Assembly: GCA_016213775.1 (NCBI GenBank)
Contig: JACQZR010000171.1
Coordinates: 1-34,980 of the forward strand
Direction of reading: 5' to 3'
DNA length: 34,980 nt
DNA from: Acidobacteriota bacterium
GTDB lineage: Bacteria > Acidobacteriota > Terriglobia > Bryobacterales > Bryobacteraceae
Both the position numbers and the translations under genes were made by a program. Positions 22,275-30,812 of the stretch are shown in pieces. Within the stretch, counting starts at the first letter, position 1, and the number at the start of each line of letters is the position of its first letter. Below the pieces are notes generated by a model. The model was given only the letters and a program-made list of their open reading frames with translations. It did no database searches and was not told the origin of the DNA.

Positions 22275-23201
22275 ATGAAGAATTCCCCTCTTTTCCTTCG
22301 AGCAGGCGCCGCTCTGCTCGCACTCGCAGGAGTACTCTGGAACCAGCAGGTGTATCCCCCCGGCGAAGGTGTCCAGTTGGGTAGGCTTCCGCACCGTTGG
22401 ATCACCGGCGGTCCGCGCTGCATGGAGGTGCCGGACTGGCAGGTCCACGAATACAATCCCGACTTCTACATTTTGCGGCAATCGGGCTGCACGCACTTTG
22501 AGAAGCCGTTCCTCTATTTGATTTTTGGAAAAGAAAAGGCGATGTTGATGGACACAGGCGCGGGCGTGAACGACGTCGCTCGCATCGTCTTTCAAACCAT
22601 CGCCAAATGGGGGGAGCGCAACAAGCGGTCGGCGATGCCGCTGCTGGTGATGCATTCGCACGCCCACGGGGATCACATTGCCGGCGACAAGCAGTTTCAG
22701 AACCTGCCCAACGTGACCTTTGTCGCGGCGTCGGTGCCGGAATTGGAGAAGGCGTTCGCCATCCGTCCGTACCCAACGGGAATCGGTCTCATTGACCTCG
22801 GAGGCCGAAAGCTGGACGTCATTCCGATACCGGGGCATGAGGACAACGCAGTCGCGCTCTACGACAGGCAGACGGGCATTCTCCTCAGCGGAGACAATCT
22901 CTACCCGGGGCGCTTGTCCGTGCGCAACTGGGACGCTTATGTTGCGAGCGCGAAGCGCCTCACCGACTTCACTGAAGGTAAAGTGATCACGCACGTGCTG
23001 GGCACGCATATCGAGCAGAAGCGCACGCCGTTTTCCGATTACGTACGCGGGACGCTGTACCAGCCGGAGGAGCACGAACTGGCGCTCAGCCGGGGCCACC
23101 TTCTCGAATGGAACGACGCGCTGCAAAGATCGAAAGACAAGCCTGCGCTGCTTGCGATGCGCGACTTCACCGTCATCCCGCGGCAGGGGCCCCGCCCTTA
23201 A
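22275..23201 (+). CDS. Exported metallo-beta-lactamase-fold hydrolase
   Basis: This 308-residue protein has a signal peptide (RAGAALLALAGVL) and all MBL metal ligands. HSHAHGDH gives His129, His131, Asp133 and His134. His188 is in PIPGHEDN, Asp207 in LLSGDNLYPG and His245 in LGTHIEQK. It should bind two zinc ions and act in the periplasm as a hydrolase, perhaps on an ester, lactam or lactone. It is nearer to glyoxalase-II-like hydrolases than to true beta-lactamases, and resistance is not implied. The start is preceded by AAAGG at a long spacing. Its stop overlaps the stop of the convergent RND gene (both within 23198-23201). Confidence 0.88.
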   Translation: MKNSPLFLRAGAALLALAGVLWNQQVYPPGEGVQLGRLPHRWITGGPRCMEVPDWQVHEYNPDFYILRQSGCTHFEKPFLYLIFGKEKAMLMDTGAGVNDVARIVFQTIAKWGERNKRSAMPLLVMHSHAHGDHIAGDKQFQNLPNVTFVAASVPELEKAFAIRPYPTGIGLIDLGGRKLDVIPIPGHEDNAVALYDRQTGILLSGDNLYPGRLSVRNWDAYVASAKRLTDFTEGKVITHVLGTHIEQKRTPFSDYVRGTLYQPEEHELALSRGHLLEWNDALQRSKDKPALLAMRDFTVIPRQGPRP

Positions 23202-26200
23202 TCGGTGGAAGCGGCGAGTACGGGTCCCGAATTGTGCGCGTACTCGCTTCCCGAAGCAGTGCGCGTCTGGAAGCGGGACAAATACAGATAAACCACCGGG
23301 GTCAGATAGAGCGTGATGAGTTGGGAGGTGAGCAGTCCGCCGACAACGCAGAGGCCGAGGGGGCGACGGGCTTCTCCTCCGGCGCCATGTCCCAGGGCCA
23401 CGGGCAGCGCACCCAACAGCGCGGCCATCGTGGTCATCATGATAGGACGGAATCGAACCAGACAACCCTGATAGATCGCCTGTCGCGGAGTGTATCCGTG
23501 CCGGCGTTCGGCATCGAGCGCGAAGTCGATTTGCATGATGGCGTTCTTCTTCACGATCCCGATGAGGAGGATGAGGCCGACGAAGGAGTAGATGTTGAGA
23601 TCGAGGCCGAACAGCCACAGCGTGAGCAGCGCGCCAAAGCCTGCTGAGGGCAGACCCGACAGAATCGTCAGCGGGTGCACAAAGCTTTCGTAGAGGATTC
23701 CGAGGACGATGTAGACCACGAGAATCGCCACGAACAGCAGCAGCATCAGATTGCGGCTGGATTGTTGAAACGCCTGCGCCGTGCCTTGGAACGTCGTGCT
23801 GATGTTGTCCGGCAGGATGCGCGAGGAGAGTTCCTGAATCCGCTCGACTGCCTCCCCCAACGAAACACCAGGCAGGAGGTTGAAACTCATGGTGACTGCG
23901 GGAAGCTGGCCATAGTGGTTGATGGTTGTGGGTCCGGCGCGTGGCTCCAGCCGCACTGCGGATTCGAGCGGGACCAGTTGCCCATCGAGCGAGCGCACGT
24001 GGAGAGCCGTCATCTGCGATTGGTCGGACTGGTAAGCGCGGTCCACTTCCAGCAACACACGGTACTGATTGTCGGGTGCGTAGATGGTGGAAACCCAGCG
24101 CGGGCCGTAGGCGGCAAAGAGAGCGTTCTCGATCAGTTCCGGCGTAACGCGCAACGCCGCGGCCTTGTCGCGGTCGATGGCGACGTGCACCTGGGGGTTC
24201 TTGATCTGCAGGTCGCTGGTGACGTCAGTAAGGCCGGGGATCTTCAGCAGCTCCTTTTCGAAGGCCTGCGCGCCGCGGTGCAGCTCCCCCGTATCGGTGC
24301 TCTGGAGCGTGTACTGATAGAGGCTCTTGGAGAGAGCGCCACCAATGCGGATGGCCGGCGGATTCTGCAGAAACGCGCGCGCCGAAACGAGGCTGTTCAA
24401 CTTTGGGCGCAGCCGCGCCATCACCTCATCCACGCCGGGCTTGCCGGGCCGTTCGGATCGCGGACGAAGGTCAAAGAAGATACGGCCGAAGTTGGCGCTG
24501 CCGTTGGATCCCCCGACGCTGGTGGAGTAGGACTCCACCGCCGTGTCTCCACGAACGGTATCGCTGAGTTTCCGCATGTCGCGGGCGATGTCCAGGTGCG
24601 ATGTGCCTTGCGGGAATTCGAGCATGGTGGAGATCTCGTTGCGATCCTCGCTGGGCACGAACCCTTTCGGCACGACGATGAACAGCCACACGGTTGCGCC
24701 GAGGATTAGAAAAGAGAGCATCAAAACCGGGAAACTGTGACGGAGCGTGAACTTGAGCGACCGGTCGTAGATGCGTTGCAGGGCATCGAAAACCCACTCG
24801 GTTGCCGTGTAGAAACGGCTGGTGCCATGGCTTGTGCGCAGAAAACGCGCCGACAGCATCGGAGTGAGAGTGACCGATACAAAGCCCGATACGATGATGG
24901 ACACGACGATGGTGACGGCGAATTCGCGGAAAAGGCGGCCGAGAATGCCATCCATGAACAGCAGCGGGATGAAGACGGCGGCGAGCGAAAGCGTCATCGA
25001 GACGATCGTGAACATCACTTCGCGCGTGCCTTCCACGGCGGCGCGGAAGGGCGGCAATCCGGCTTCCATGTGACGAACGATGTTCTCCAGCACCACGATG
25101 GCGTCGTCCACCACAAAGCCCACCGCAAGGATGAGCGCGAGCATGGAGAGGTTGTTCAGACTGTAGCCGCAGAGGTACATCACCGCAAACGTGCCGATGA
25201 TGGACACGGGCAGTGCGAGGCTCGGGATGACCGTGGCCGATACGTTGCGGAGGAAGAGAAAGATCACCATCACCACAAGACCCAGGGTGAGCGCCATGGT
25301 CCACTGCACTTCTTCAAAAGATTCGCGGATGCTGTTGGCGCGTTCGGCGATCACCTGTACGCTCACCGCGGGCGGCAGTTCCGACCGGATGCGCGGGAGC
25401 AGAGCGTGAACCGCATTAGCCACTTCCACAGCGTTGGTACCGGGCTGTTTGAAGACGGTGACGTTCATGAAGCGCTCGGTAACGTCCGCGGTGCTCAGCC
25501 ATGCGAAGGATTTGTCGTCCTCCACGCTGTCCAGCACTTTGGCAATTTCCTCCAGCCGCACGGGCGCGCCGTTGCGCTGCGCCACCACGATATTGGCGTA
25601 GGACTCGGCGCTGGTGAGCTGGCCGCTGGCCTGAATGGTCATCATGCGGTCATCGCCGTACAGAGTGCCGGTGGGGATGTTGACGTTATGGCGGCGGATG
25701 GCCGTCTCCACTTCATCAATGCCGATGCCGAGAGCGGCCAGTCTGGACGGATTGACCTGCACCCGCACGGCGTACTTCTGGGCTCCTTGAATCTGCACCT
25801 GCGCAACACCCTTGAGCATGGAGAAGCGCTGTGCGAGAAGACGGTCCGCGTACTCGTGAACCTTGTAGAGCGGGAGCGTGTTGGAGCGGATGGCGAGATA
25901 GATGACGGGCTGATCGGCGGGGTTCACGCGGCGAAAAGATGGAGGCGTCGGCATGCCGGCGGGCAATAGCGGCGCAGCCTGGGTGATGGCGGTTTGCACA
26001 TCCTGCGCGGCGGCGTCGATATCGCGGCTGAGGGCGAACTGGAGCGTGATGGATGTGCTGCCGAGGCTGTTCACCGAGTTCATCGAATCGAGCCCCTCGA
26101 TAGTGGAGAACTGGCGTTCGAGGGGCGTGGCGATGGCCGAAGACATCGTTTCCGGGTTGGCGCCGGGTAGGTTTGCGGTCACCACAAGCGTGGGCATCTC

Positions 26201-26341
26201 GATATTGGGCAGATCGCTTACGGGCAACGCGCGGTAGGCGACAACGCCGAAGATGGTGATGCCGGCCATCACCAGCGTGGTGGCGACAGCTCTCCGAATG
26301 AAGAGCGAGGAGAAACCGCCGTCAGGTTCGAAACGCATCAC
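23198..26341 (-). CDS. RND efflux pump, inner-membrane subunit (HAE1/MdtB-like)
   Basis: This 1047-residue protein, full length for the family, has the RND plan of two times six helices and two large periplasmic loops. Marks are FIRRAVATTLVMAGITIFG at the first helix, the proton-relay aspartates Asp412-Asp413 in GFVVDDAIVVLENIVRHME, VTLTPMLSARFL, and a second-half helix with FVGLILLIGIVKKNAIMQIDFA. That last phrase and the PNIEMPTLVVTANLPGANPETM opening are typical of multidrug HAE1/MdtBC-type pumps rather than metal-efflux CusA. It overlaps the adaptor gene by 4 bases (ATGA) and ends the long minus-strand set. No TolC-like outer-membrane factor is seen in the window, so one must be supplied elsewhere. 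Confidence 0.95.
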   Translation of the reverse strand: MMRFEPDGGFSSLFIRRAVATTLVMAGITIFGVVAYRALPVSDLPNIEMPTLVVTANLPGANPETMSSAIATPLERQFSTIEGLDSMNSVNSLGSTSITLQFALSRDIDAAAQDVQTAITQAAPLLPAGMPTPPSFRRVNPADQPVIYLAIRSNTLPLYKVHEYADRLLAQRFSMLKGVAQVQIQGAQKYAVRVQVNPSRLAALGIGIDEVETAIRRHNVNIPTGTLYGDDRMMTIQASGQLTSAESYANIVVAQRNGAPVRLEEIAKVLDSVEDDKSFAWLSTADVTERFMNVTVFKQPGTNAVEVANAVHALLPRIRSELPPAVSVQVIAERANSIRESFEEVQWTMALTLGLVVMVIFLFLRNVSATVIPSLALPVSIIGTFAVMYLCGYSLNNLSMLALILAVGFVVDDAIVVLENIVRHMEAGLPPFRAAVEGTREVMFTIVSMTLSLAAVFIPLLFMDGILGRLFREFAVTIVVSIIVSGFVSVTLTPMLSARFLRTSHGTSRFYTATEWVFDALQRIYDRSLKFTLRHSFPVLMLSFLILGATVWLFIVVPKGFVPSEDRNEISTMLEFPQGTSHLDIARDMRKLSDTVRGDTAVESYSTSVGGSNGSANFGRIFFDLRPRSERPGKPGVDEVMARLRPKLNSLVSARAFLQNPPAIRIGGALSKSLYQYTLQSTDTGELHRGAQAFEKELLKIPGLTDVTSDLQIKNPQVHVAIDRDKAAALRVTPELIENALFAAYGPRWVSTIYAPDNQYRVLLEVDRAYQSDQSQMTALHVRSLDGQLVPLESAVRLEPRAGPTTINHYGQLPAVTMSFNLLPGVSLGEAVERIQELSSRILPDNISTTFQGTAQAFQQSSRNLMLLLFVAILVVYIVLGILYESFVHPLTILSGLPSAGFGALLTLWLFGLDLNIYSFVGLILLIGIVKKNAIMQIDFALDAERRHGYTPRQAIYQGCLVRFRPIMMTTMAALLGALPVALGHGAGGEARRPLGLCVVGGLLTSQLITLYLTPVVYLYLSRFQTRTASGSEYAHNSGPVLAASTD

Positions 26342-27525
26342 AAGGCAGCCCGCACTTTCACGCCTGGAGCGATGCGGAGATGGCCTTCGGTGACGACCCG
26401 CTCCCCCGCGGCCAAGCCTTGTTCAATGCAGATGTAGCGGTCGCTGCGCGGGCCCGGGCGCACGGTGCGCACCTCGACGCGGTCATCGGACTTTACGACA
26501 TAGAGGAAGTTGCCGGCCTGCCCGGTTTGGAGCGCTGTTCCGGGGACCACTACGGCGTTGCCGCGCTCTTCCAACAACAAGCGCAGGTCAACGAACTGAC
26601 CCGGCCAGAAGCGCTGATCGTCATTGGAGAAGCTCGCCTTTATGCGAATGGTTCCGGTGGAACTGTCGACAGCGTTCTCGATGTAGGTGACGCTGCCCGG
26701 CGCGGGTCCGCGGACGTCCCCCGACACTTCCGCGCGCACAAGCAATCCACCATTGGACATACGCTGCCGAAGGATGGCAAGCCTCGATTCCGGCACCGCG
26801 AAGTTGACGTAGACAGGCGCCACCTGGTGGATGGTGACCAGTTCCATATCGGCGGCCTTGACGAGATTGCCGGGCTTCCACGGGACGCTGCCGGTGCGCC
26901 CAGTGAGGGGAGCGCGCAAGAGGCAATAGGACAGATTCAATCGCGCGTTGTCGAGCGCGGACCGCGCCGCGAGTGCAGAGGATCGGGCCGTATCGACGGC
27001 GGCCTGTTCCACCTGAACGGTAGAGGCGCGGGTGCGCGCTTCCAACGCGGCTTGTTCGGCCTGTTCACGCGAGAAGATCCCCTCCGCCGCGAGTTTCTCG
27101 TAGCGCTCGCGCTGCCCCGCGGCGTGGGTCTCTTGCGATTTTGCACGGAGCAGACTGGCTTCGGCTTGCGCGAGCATTGCGTTGTCGCGGGAGAGGGCGG
27201 CCTCCAACTGGCGCACAGCCATCTCGAACGGCCGCGGGTCAATCTCAAACAGAAGGGCGCCTTCAGTGACGAGCGCGCCCTCCTGAAAATGAACCTTCCG
27301 CAGAACGCCGCCTACTTGCGATCGCACAACGACGCTGGCGATCGCTTCCACTTTGACTGCGGCCTTGATCTCAACCGGGAGATGGCGCAGTTCAGCGGCG
27401 GCCACTTTGACGAGCACCGTGTTTTCCGGCGCGGCGGCAATCGTCTTTGCGGCCGGCGCGCAGGCCATATTGGACAACACCACCGCGGATAGCGCGAGCG
27501 GCAGGGCGTTACTCGAGGGTGGCAT
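26338..27525 (-). CDS. RND periplasmic adaptor subunit (HlyD/AcrA-like)
   Basis: This 395-residue membrane-fusion protein has a hydrophobic N-terminus with a cysteine at 22 (LSNMAC). It looks like a lipoprotein signal, but Asn at -3 is unusual, so acylation is uncertain. The first lipoyl half-motif is SQVGGVLRKVHFQEGALVTEGALLFEID (69-96). An alpha-helical coiled coil spans about 100-195, and the second half-motif is APLTGRTGSVPWKPGNLV. Beta-barrel and membrane-proximal domains follow to the end. It bridges the RND pump to an outer-membrane channel. The start overlaps the last 17 bases of the propeller gene, linking the pump physically to that gene. Confidence 0.93.
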   Translation of the reverse strand: MPPSSNALPLALSAVVLSNMACAPAAKTIAAAPENTVLVKVAAAELRHLPVEIKAAVKVEAIASVVVRSQVGGVLRKVHFQEGALVTEGALLFEIDPRPFEMAVRQLEAALSRDNAMLAQAEASLLRAKSQETHAAGQRERYEKLAAEGIFSREQAEQAALEARTRASTVQVEQAAVDTARSSALAARSALDNARLNLSYCLLRAPLTGRTGSVPWKPGNLVKAADMELVTIHQVAPVYVNFAVPESRLAILRQRMSNGGLLVRAEVSGDVRGPAPGSVTYIENAVDSSTGTIRIKASFSNDDQRFWPGQFVDLRLLLEERGNAVVVPGTALQTGQAGNFLYVVKSDDRVEVRTVRPGPRSDRYICIEQGLAAGERVVTEGHLRIAPGVKVRAAL

Positions 27526-29320
27526 CGGACAGAGAGTTCCATTTCTCCATCGGCATGTCGCGGCCCGGATAGGCCACCTTCTTGAACGGCCACTTAGTGG
27601 CGATCCATTCCCGGACAGCGGCTTCCAACACCGGCTCCAAGCCTGCCTCCGCCCCTTGCTTCGTCACCCAGATGCGCACTTGCGCGTCGTAGCCCTGTTT
27701 CTTGCTGGGATTCACGTAGACGCAGGCCACTTCCAACGATTTGTCAGGCGTGAGGATTCCCCACGCGAACGCGGTCTGATTCTGAAACTCCCATTCGTGC
27801 CGTTTCAATTCGCCGTAGTCTTCGGCCTTGGTGCCGTTCATGGGACCAGTGCGCTGATAGCGGTCCACCAGCGCCTGATAATCCTGGTCGAGAATGGTCG
27901 GCTCAAGGATGTTCCAGACGTAGCCCTTCAATGCGGGCACGACGGGAAGCAGGAAATCATCGGGGACAAAACGCATCTTCTTTGTCGCGTAGGAGAGCGC
28001 CGTAGTGGGCGAAGCAACCACCAGCTCCGGAGAACACTTGCCGTTTCCGGCGCAGACAGAGTAGTGGATCCAGCGTGGCTCGTTGCCCTGGAATGTTGCC
28101 ACCCACTCGTCGCCGCTCTTTGTAAAGCTGCTGGTTGCGGCCTTTCCGTTCAGTGTGGTCTTGAGCGTGTAGCCGCCGAGCGCAGCATTCAACGGACGGA
28201 TGCGGAAGCGCGTTGGTTCACCAGGAAACCAGGTGATCAGATCCTCCACCAGTACGTCGGCTTTGCCATCGCCATCGAGATCGGCATGCTGCGCATTCAC
28301 GGTCCATGAGGAGGGAACGGTGCGTGTCAGCTTCGCCGGTTGGAAGCGCCACGTGTGACGCCAGCGGCCGTTGGCCAGCCACACCGACCCGTGCGCCACG
28401 CGGATCGCATCGCCACCCGGTCCGGGAAATTGCTGGACCACGCTGTTGGTGTTGGGATCGATTCGGGAAACGGGGATGCTGTGCGCGGTGACCCAGACGG
28501 AACCTTCTCCGGCTGCGATGTCGCCGCCCGTGCCGGGCACACCCACCGCGATGGTAGCGATCGCAGTTTTGGAATAGGGATCGATCTTGGTGACGGTGCC
28601 GGCTGCCTGGTTGAGGGTCCAGATGTGGCCTTCGCCCGCGGACATGAAGCGCGGGTTCTTATCCACCGGAATCGAGGCGATCACTTTGTTGGTATCCGGA
28701 TGGATCACACTCACGACGCTGGTCTCGGTGCTCGACACCCAGATGAGACCGAAGCCGAAGATGGCGGTATAGGAGCCGGGCGGCACGGGAACGCGCGCGA
28801 TCACCTGGTTGGTGGCCGGGTCAATGCGTGCCACTTCAATGCCCTTGGGATTGGTTGGCATCCAAATGGAGCCGGCGCCGAAGGTGATGCCGCCCTCGGT
28901 GTTCGCCGGACCTACGGGGATTTTGGCAACCGTCGTGTTGGTGGCCGTGTCGATGCGATAGATGACGTTCTCTTCGCAACTGGGAGCCCAAAGGCTGCCC
29001 GCCGCCACGACGAGTCCGGAACAGGGTTTTGTCATCTTCACGCGGGCCACCACTTCATTGGTGCGTGGATTCATGCGTGCGACAAAGTCCTGACCTTTGG
29101 CGTTGGTCCACATCATGTCGTCGCCCGCGGCCATCCAGTCGGGTCCACCGCCGATGTCGTACTGCCCGTCGGGGACGATCATGGACATACGCTGCTGCAC
29201 GCCAGGCACGCCGGGTTGAGGCGGTCTCGGGGGGCGTGCGGCGGGTGCATTGGAGGATTGCTGAGCGGCTGCGAAGACGGCCGCGCACACGATCAGTGAA
29301 ACAGATCTGATGATGATCAT
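27509..29320 (-). CDS. Secreted beta-propeller with GNAT-like C-terminal domain
   Basis: The ATG at 29320 (603 aa) follows AGGAG. A signal peptide (to about residue 20, VFAAAQ) and a proline-rich linker lead to a seven- or eight-unit beta-propeller of the YncE/streptogramin-lyase style (about 45-330). Its repeats read VVARVKMTKPCSG, TVAKIPVGPANTEGG, GSIWMPTN, RIDPATNQVIARV and GSVWVTAH. A calcium-type loop DLDGDGK (347-353) opens a small middle domain. Residues about 449-603 (FVPDDFLLPVVP, then VACVYVNPSKKQGYDAQVRIWVT, VREWIATKWPFKKVAYPGRD) closely recall a GNAT acetyltransferase-like family that is normally cytoplasmic and stand-alone. I see no classical acetyl-CoA loop. The activity is therefore uncertain, but the fusion itself is clear in the frame. 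It sits between DUF1501 and RND adaptor genes. Confidence 0.8.
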   Translation of the reverse strand: MIIIRSVSLIVCAAVFAAAQQSSNAPAARPPRPPQPGVPGVQQRMSMIVPDGQYDIGGGPDWMAAGDDMMWTNAKGQDFVARMNPRTNEVVARVKMTKPCSGLVVAAGSLWAPSCEENVIYRIDTATNTTVAKIPVGPANTEGGITFGAGSIWMPTNPKGIEVARIDPATNQVIARVPVPPGSYTAIFGFGLIWVSSTETSVVSVIHPDTNKVIASIPVDKNPRFMSAGEGHIWTLNQAAGTVTKIDPYSKTAIATIAVGVPGTGGDIAAGEGSVWVTAHSIPVSRIDPNTNSVVQQFPGPGGDAIRVAHGSVWLANGRWRHTWRFQPAKLTRTVPSSWTVNAQHADLDGDGKADVLVEDLITWFPGEPTRFRIRPLNAALGGYTLKTTLNGKAATSSFTKSGDEWVATFQGNEPRWIHYSVCAGNGKCSPELVVASPTTALSYATKKMRFVPDDFLLPVVPALKGYVWNILEPTILDQDYQALVDRYQRTGPMNGTKAEDYGELKRHEWEFQNQTAFAWGILTPDKSLEVACVYVNPSKKQGYDAQVRIWVTKQGAEAGLEPVLEAAVREWIATKWPFKKVAYPGRDMPMEKWNSLSDATLE

Positions 29321-29336
29321 TTGAGTGGCTCCTGTC

Positions 29337-30794
29337 TCAGGCAATGATGTCGTGAATCACTTCGCCTGCGATGTCCGTGAGACGCATGTCGCGGCCGCTG
29401 TAGCGGTAGGTGAGTTTGGTGTGGTCGATGCCCAGTAAGTAAAGAATGGTGGCGTGCAGATCGTGCACGTGCACCTTCTTCTCCACCGCTTTGTAGCCGA
29501 AATCGTCGGTTGCGCCGTAGGTGGTGCCTCCTTTGATGCCGCCGCCGGCAAGCCAGAGGGAAAAACCGTTGGGGTTATGATCGCGGCCGTTCACCACGCC
29601 ACCGGCCATTTCATTCGCCGTCTGAATGGCGGGAGTGCGTCCGAACTCAGTTCCGCAGATGACGAGTGTGTCTTCAAACAGGCCGCGCTGCTTCAGATCC
29701 TTGATGACGGCCGCGTAGGCCTTATCGGAATCCATCGCCAGGCGGCGGTAGGACATGATGTCGGTGTGCGCGTCCCAGGGATCGCCCTTGCTGTAGTAGG
29801 TCTGGACCATACGGACGCCGCGCTCCACCAGCCGTACAGCCATCAGAGCGCCGAGAGCAGTACTGCCCGGACCGTAGAGATCGCGTACGGATTGCGGCTC
29901 CTTGCTGACGTCGAACACGTCCGGGGCTTCCGTCTGCATGCGGTAGGCGGTTTCCATGGTTTTGATGGAAGCCTCCATGTCCATGTCCTTGGCCGCGACT
30001 TTGGCGAGGTGCATTTCGTTCAGCTTGCGAAGATACTTGAGGTCGCGTGCCTGCACCACTTTGTCAATGTCGGTGTTGGTGACGTTGGGGATCAGCTTGG
30101 ATGCCTTTACCGGCTCATCCTCAACGTAGGTGTTGTGCACCATCGTGCCCTGATGGACAGCGGGCAGGAAGGCCGAACTCCACAGCGGACTGCCGATGGT
30201 GAGTGGTTCCGTGGGCGTCATGACGACGTAGCCCGGGAGGTTGGCGTTTTCAGTGCCAAGCCCGTAGGTGATCCATGAGCCCATCGACGGACGTCCAATG
30301 ATGTTGGAGCCGGTGTTCATCAAAGTGATGCAGGGTTCGTGGTTGGGGATCTCCGACCACATGGAGCGAATCATGCAGATGTTGTCGGCCATGGCGCCGA
30401 CATGGGGCCACAACTCGCTCAATTCCAGACCACACTGCCCGTGCTTCTGGAATTTGAAAGGCGACTTCATGAGGCTGCCCGTTTTGCGCTGCGTGAGAAT
30501 CTGCGGCCCGGGCATGGGCTTGCCGTCGTACTTCTCCAGCGCCGGCTTGGGATCGAACGTATCCACATGGGAGACGCCGCCGTTCATGAAGAGAAAGATG
30601 ACCCGCTTGGCGCGCGGTTTGAAGTGGAGCTTTCCGGTGAGCACTCCGGGGATGGCGCCGTTGGGGCTGGTGGCTTCGGCCCGAGCGAGGGAGTTGGTCA
30701 CCATGGTGGACAGCGCCGTGAGGCCGAAGCCGCCGCCCAATCGCGAAAGAGCCTCGCGGCGGGTGAATGGACGTGGATGTTGATTGCAGGACAT
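29337..30794 (-). CDS. DUF1501 family exported protein
   Basis: This 485-residue protein starts after AAGGAG. A twin-arginine signal (TRREALSRLGGGFG, residues 11-24) sends it to the periplasm folded. DUF1501 proteins have an alkaline-phosphatase/sulfatase-like fold. Visible marks are VIFLFMNGGVSHVDTFDPKP near the N-terminus, NHEPCITLMNTGS, DPWDAHTDI, VICGTEFGRTPAIQ, GRDHNPNGFSLWLAGGGIKGGTTYGATDDFG and VHVHDLHATILYLLGIDHTKL with metal-binding-type Asp and His. It is the standard partner of PSCyt/DUF1549/DUF1553 proteins, and that gene lies just upstream with an 18-base gap. The true substrate of the pair is not established. Confidence 0.95.
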   Translation of the reverse strand: MSCNQHPRPFTRREALSRLGGGFGLTALSTMVTNSLARAEATSPNGAIPGVLTGKLHFKPRAKRVIFLFMNGGVSHVDTFDPKPALEKYDGKPMPGPQILTQRKTGSLMKSPFKFQKHGQCGLELSELWPHVGAMADNICMIRSMWSEIPNHEPCITLMNTGSNIIGRPSMGSWITYGLGTENANLPGYVVMTPTEPLTIGSPLWSSAFLPAVHQGTMVHNTYVEDEPVKASKLIPNVTNTDIDKVVQARDLKYLRKLNEMHLAKVAAKDMDMEASIKTMETAYRMQTEAPDVFDVSKEPQSVRDLYGPGSTALGALMAVRLVERGVRMVQTYYSKGDPWDAHTDIMSYRRLAMDSDKAYAAVIKDLKQRGLFEDTLVICGTEFGRTPAIQTANEMAGGVVNGRDHNPNGFSLWLAGGGIKGGTTYGATDDFGYKAVEKKVHVHDLHATILYLLGIDHTKLTYRYSGRDMRLTDIAGEVIHDIIA

Positions 30795-30812
30795 TCAGTA
30801 TCTCCTTAGGCT

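Noticed and set aside
22275-23201. Calling the MBL-fold protein a beta-lactamase
   Set aside because: The HxHxDH fold is shared by many hydrolases and the active-site surroundings do not identify a beta-lactam substrate.
22272-27492. Long open frames opposite the MBL, RND and adaptor genes
   Set aside because: They shadow strongly recognised genes and have the His/Arg/Gly-rich make-up of antisense frames in GC-rich DNA.
26338-27525. Adaptor as a definite lipoprotein
   Set aside because: Cys22 follows N-M-A, not a standard lipobox, so I left acylation open.
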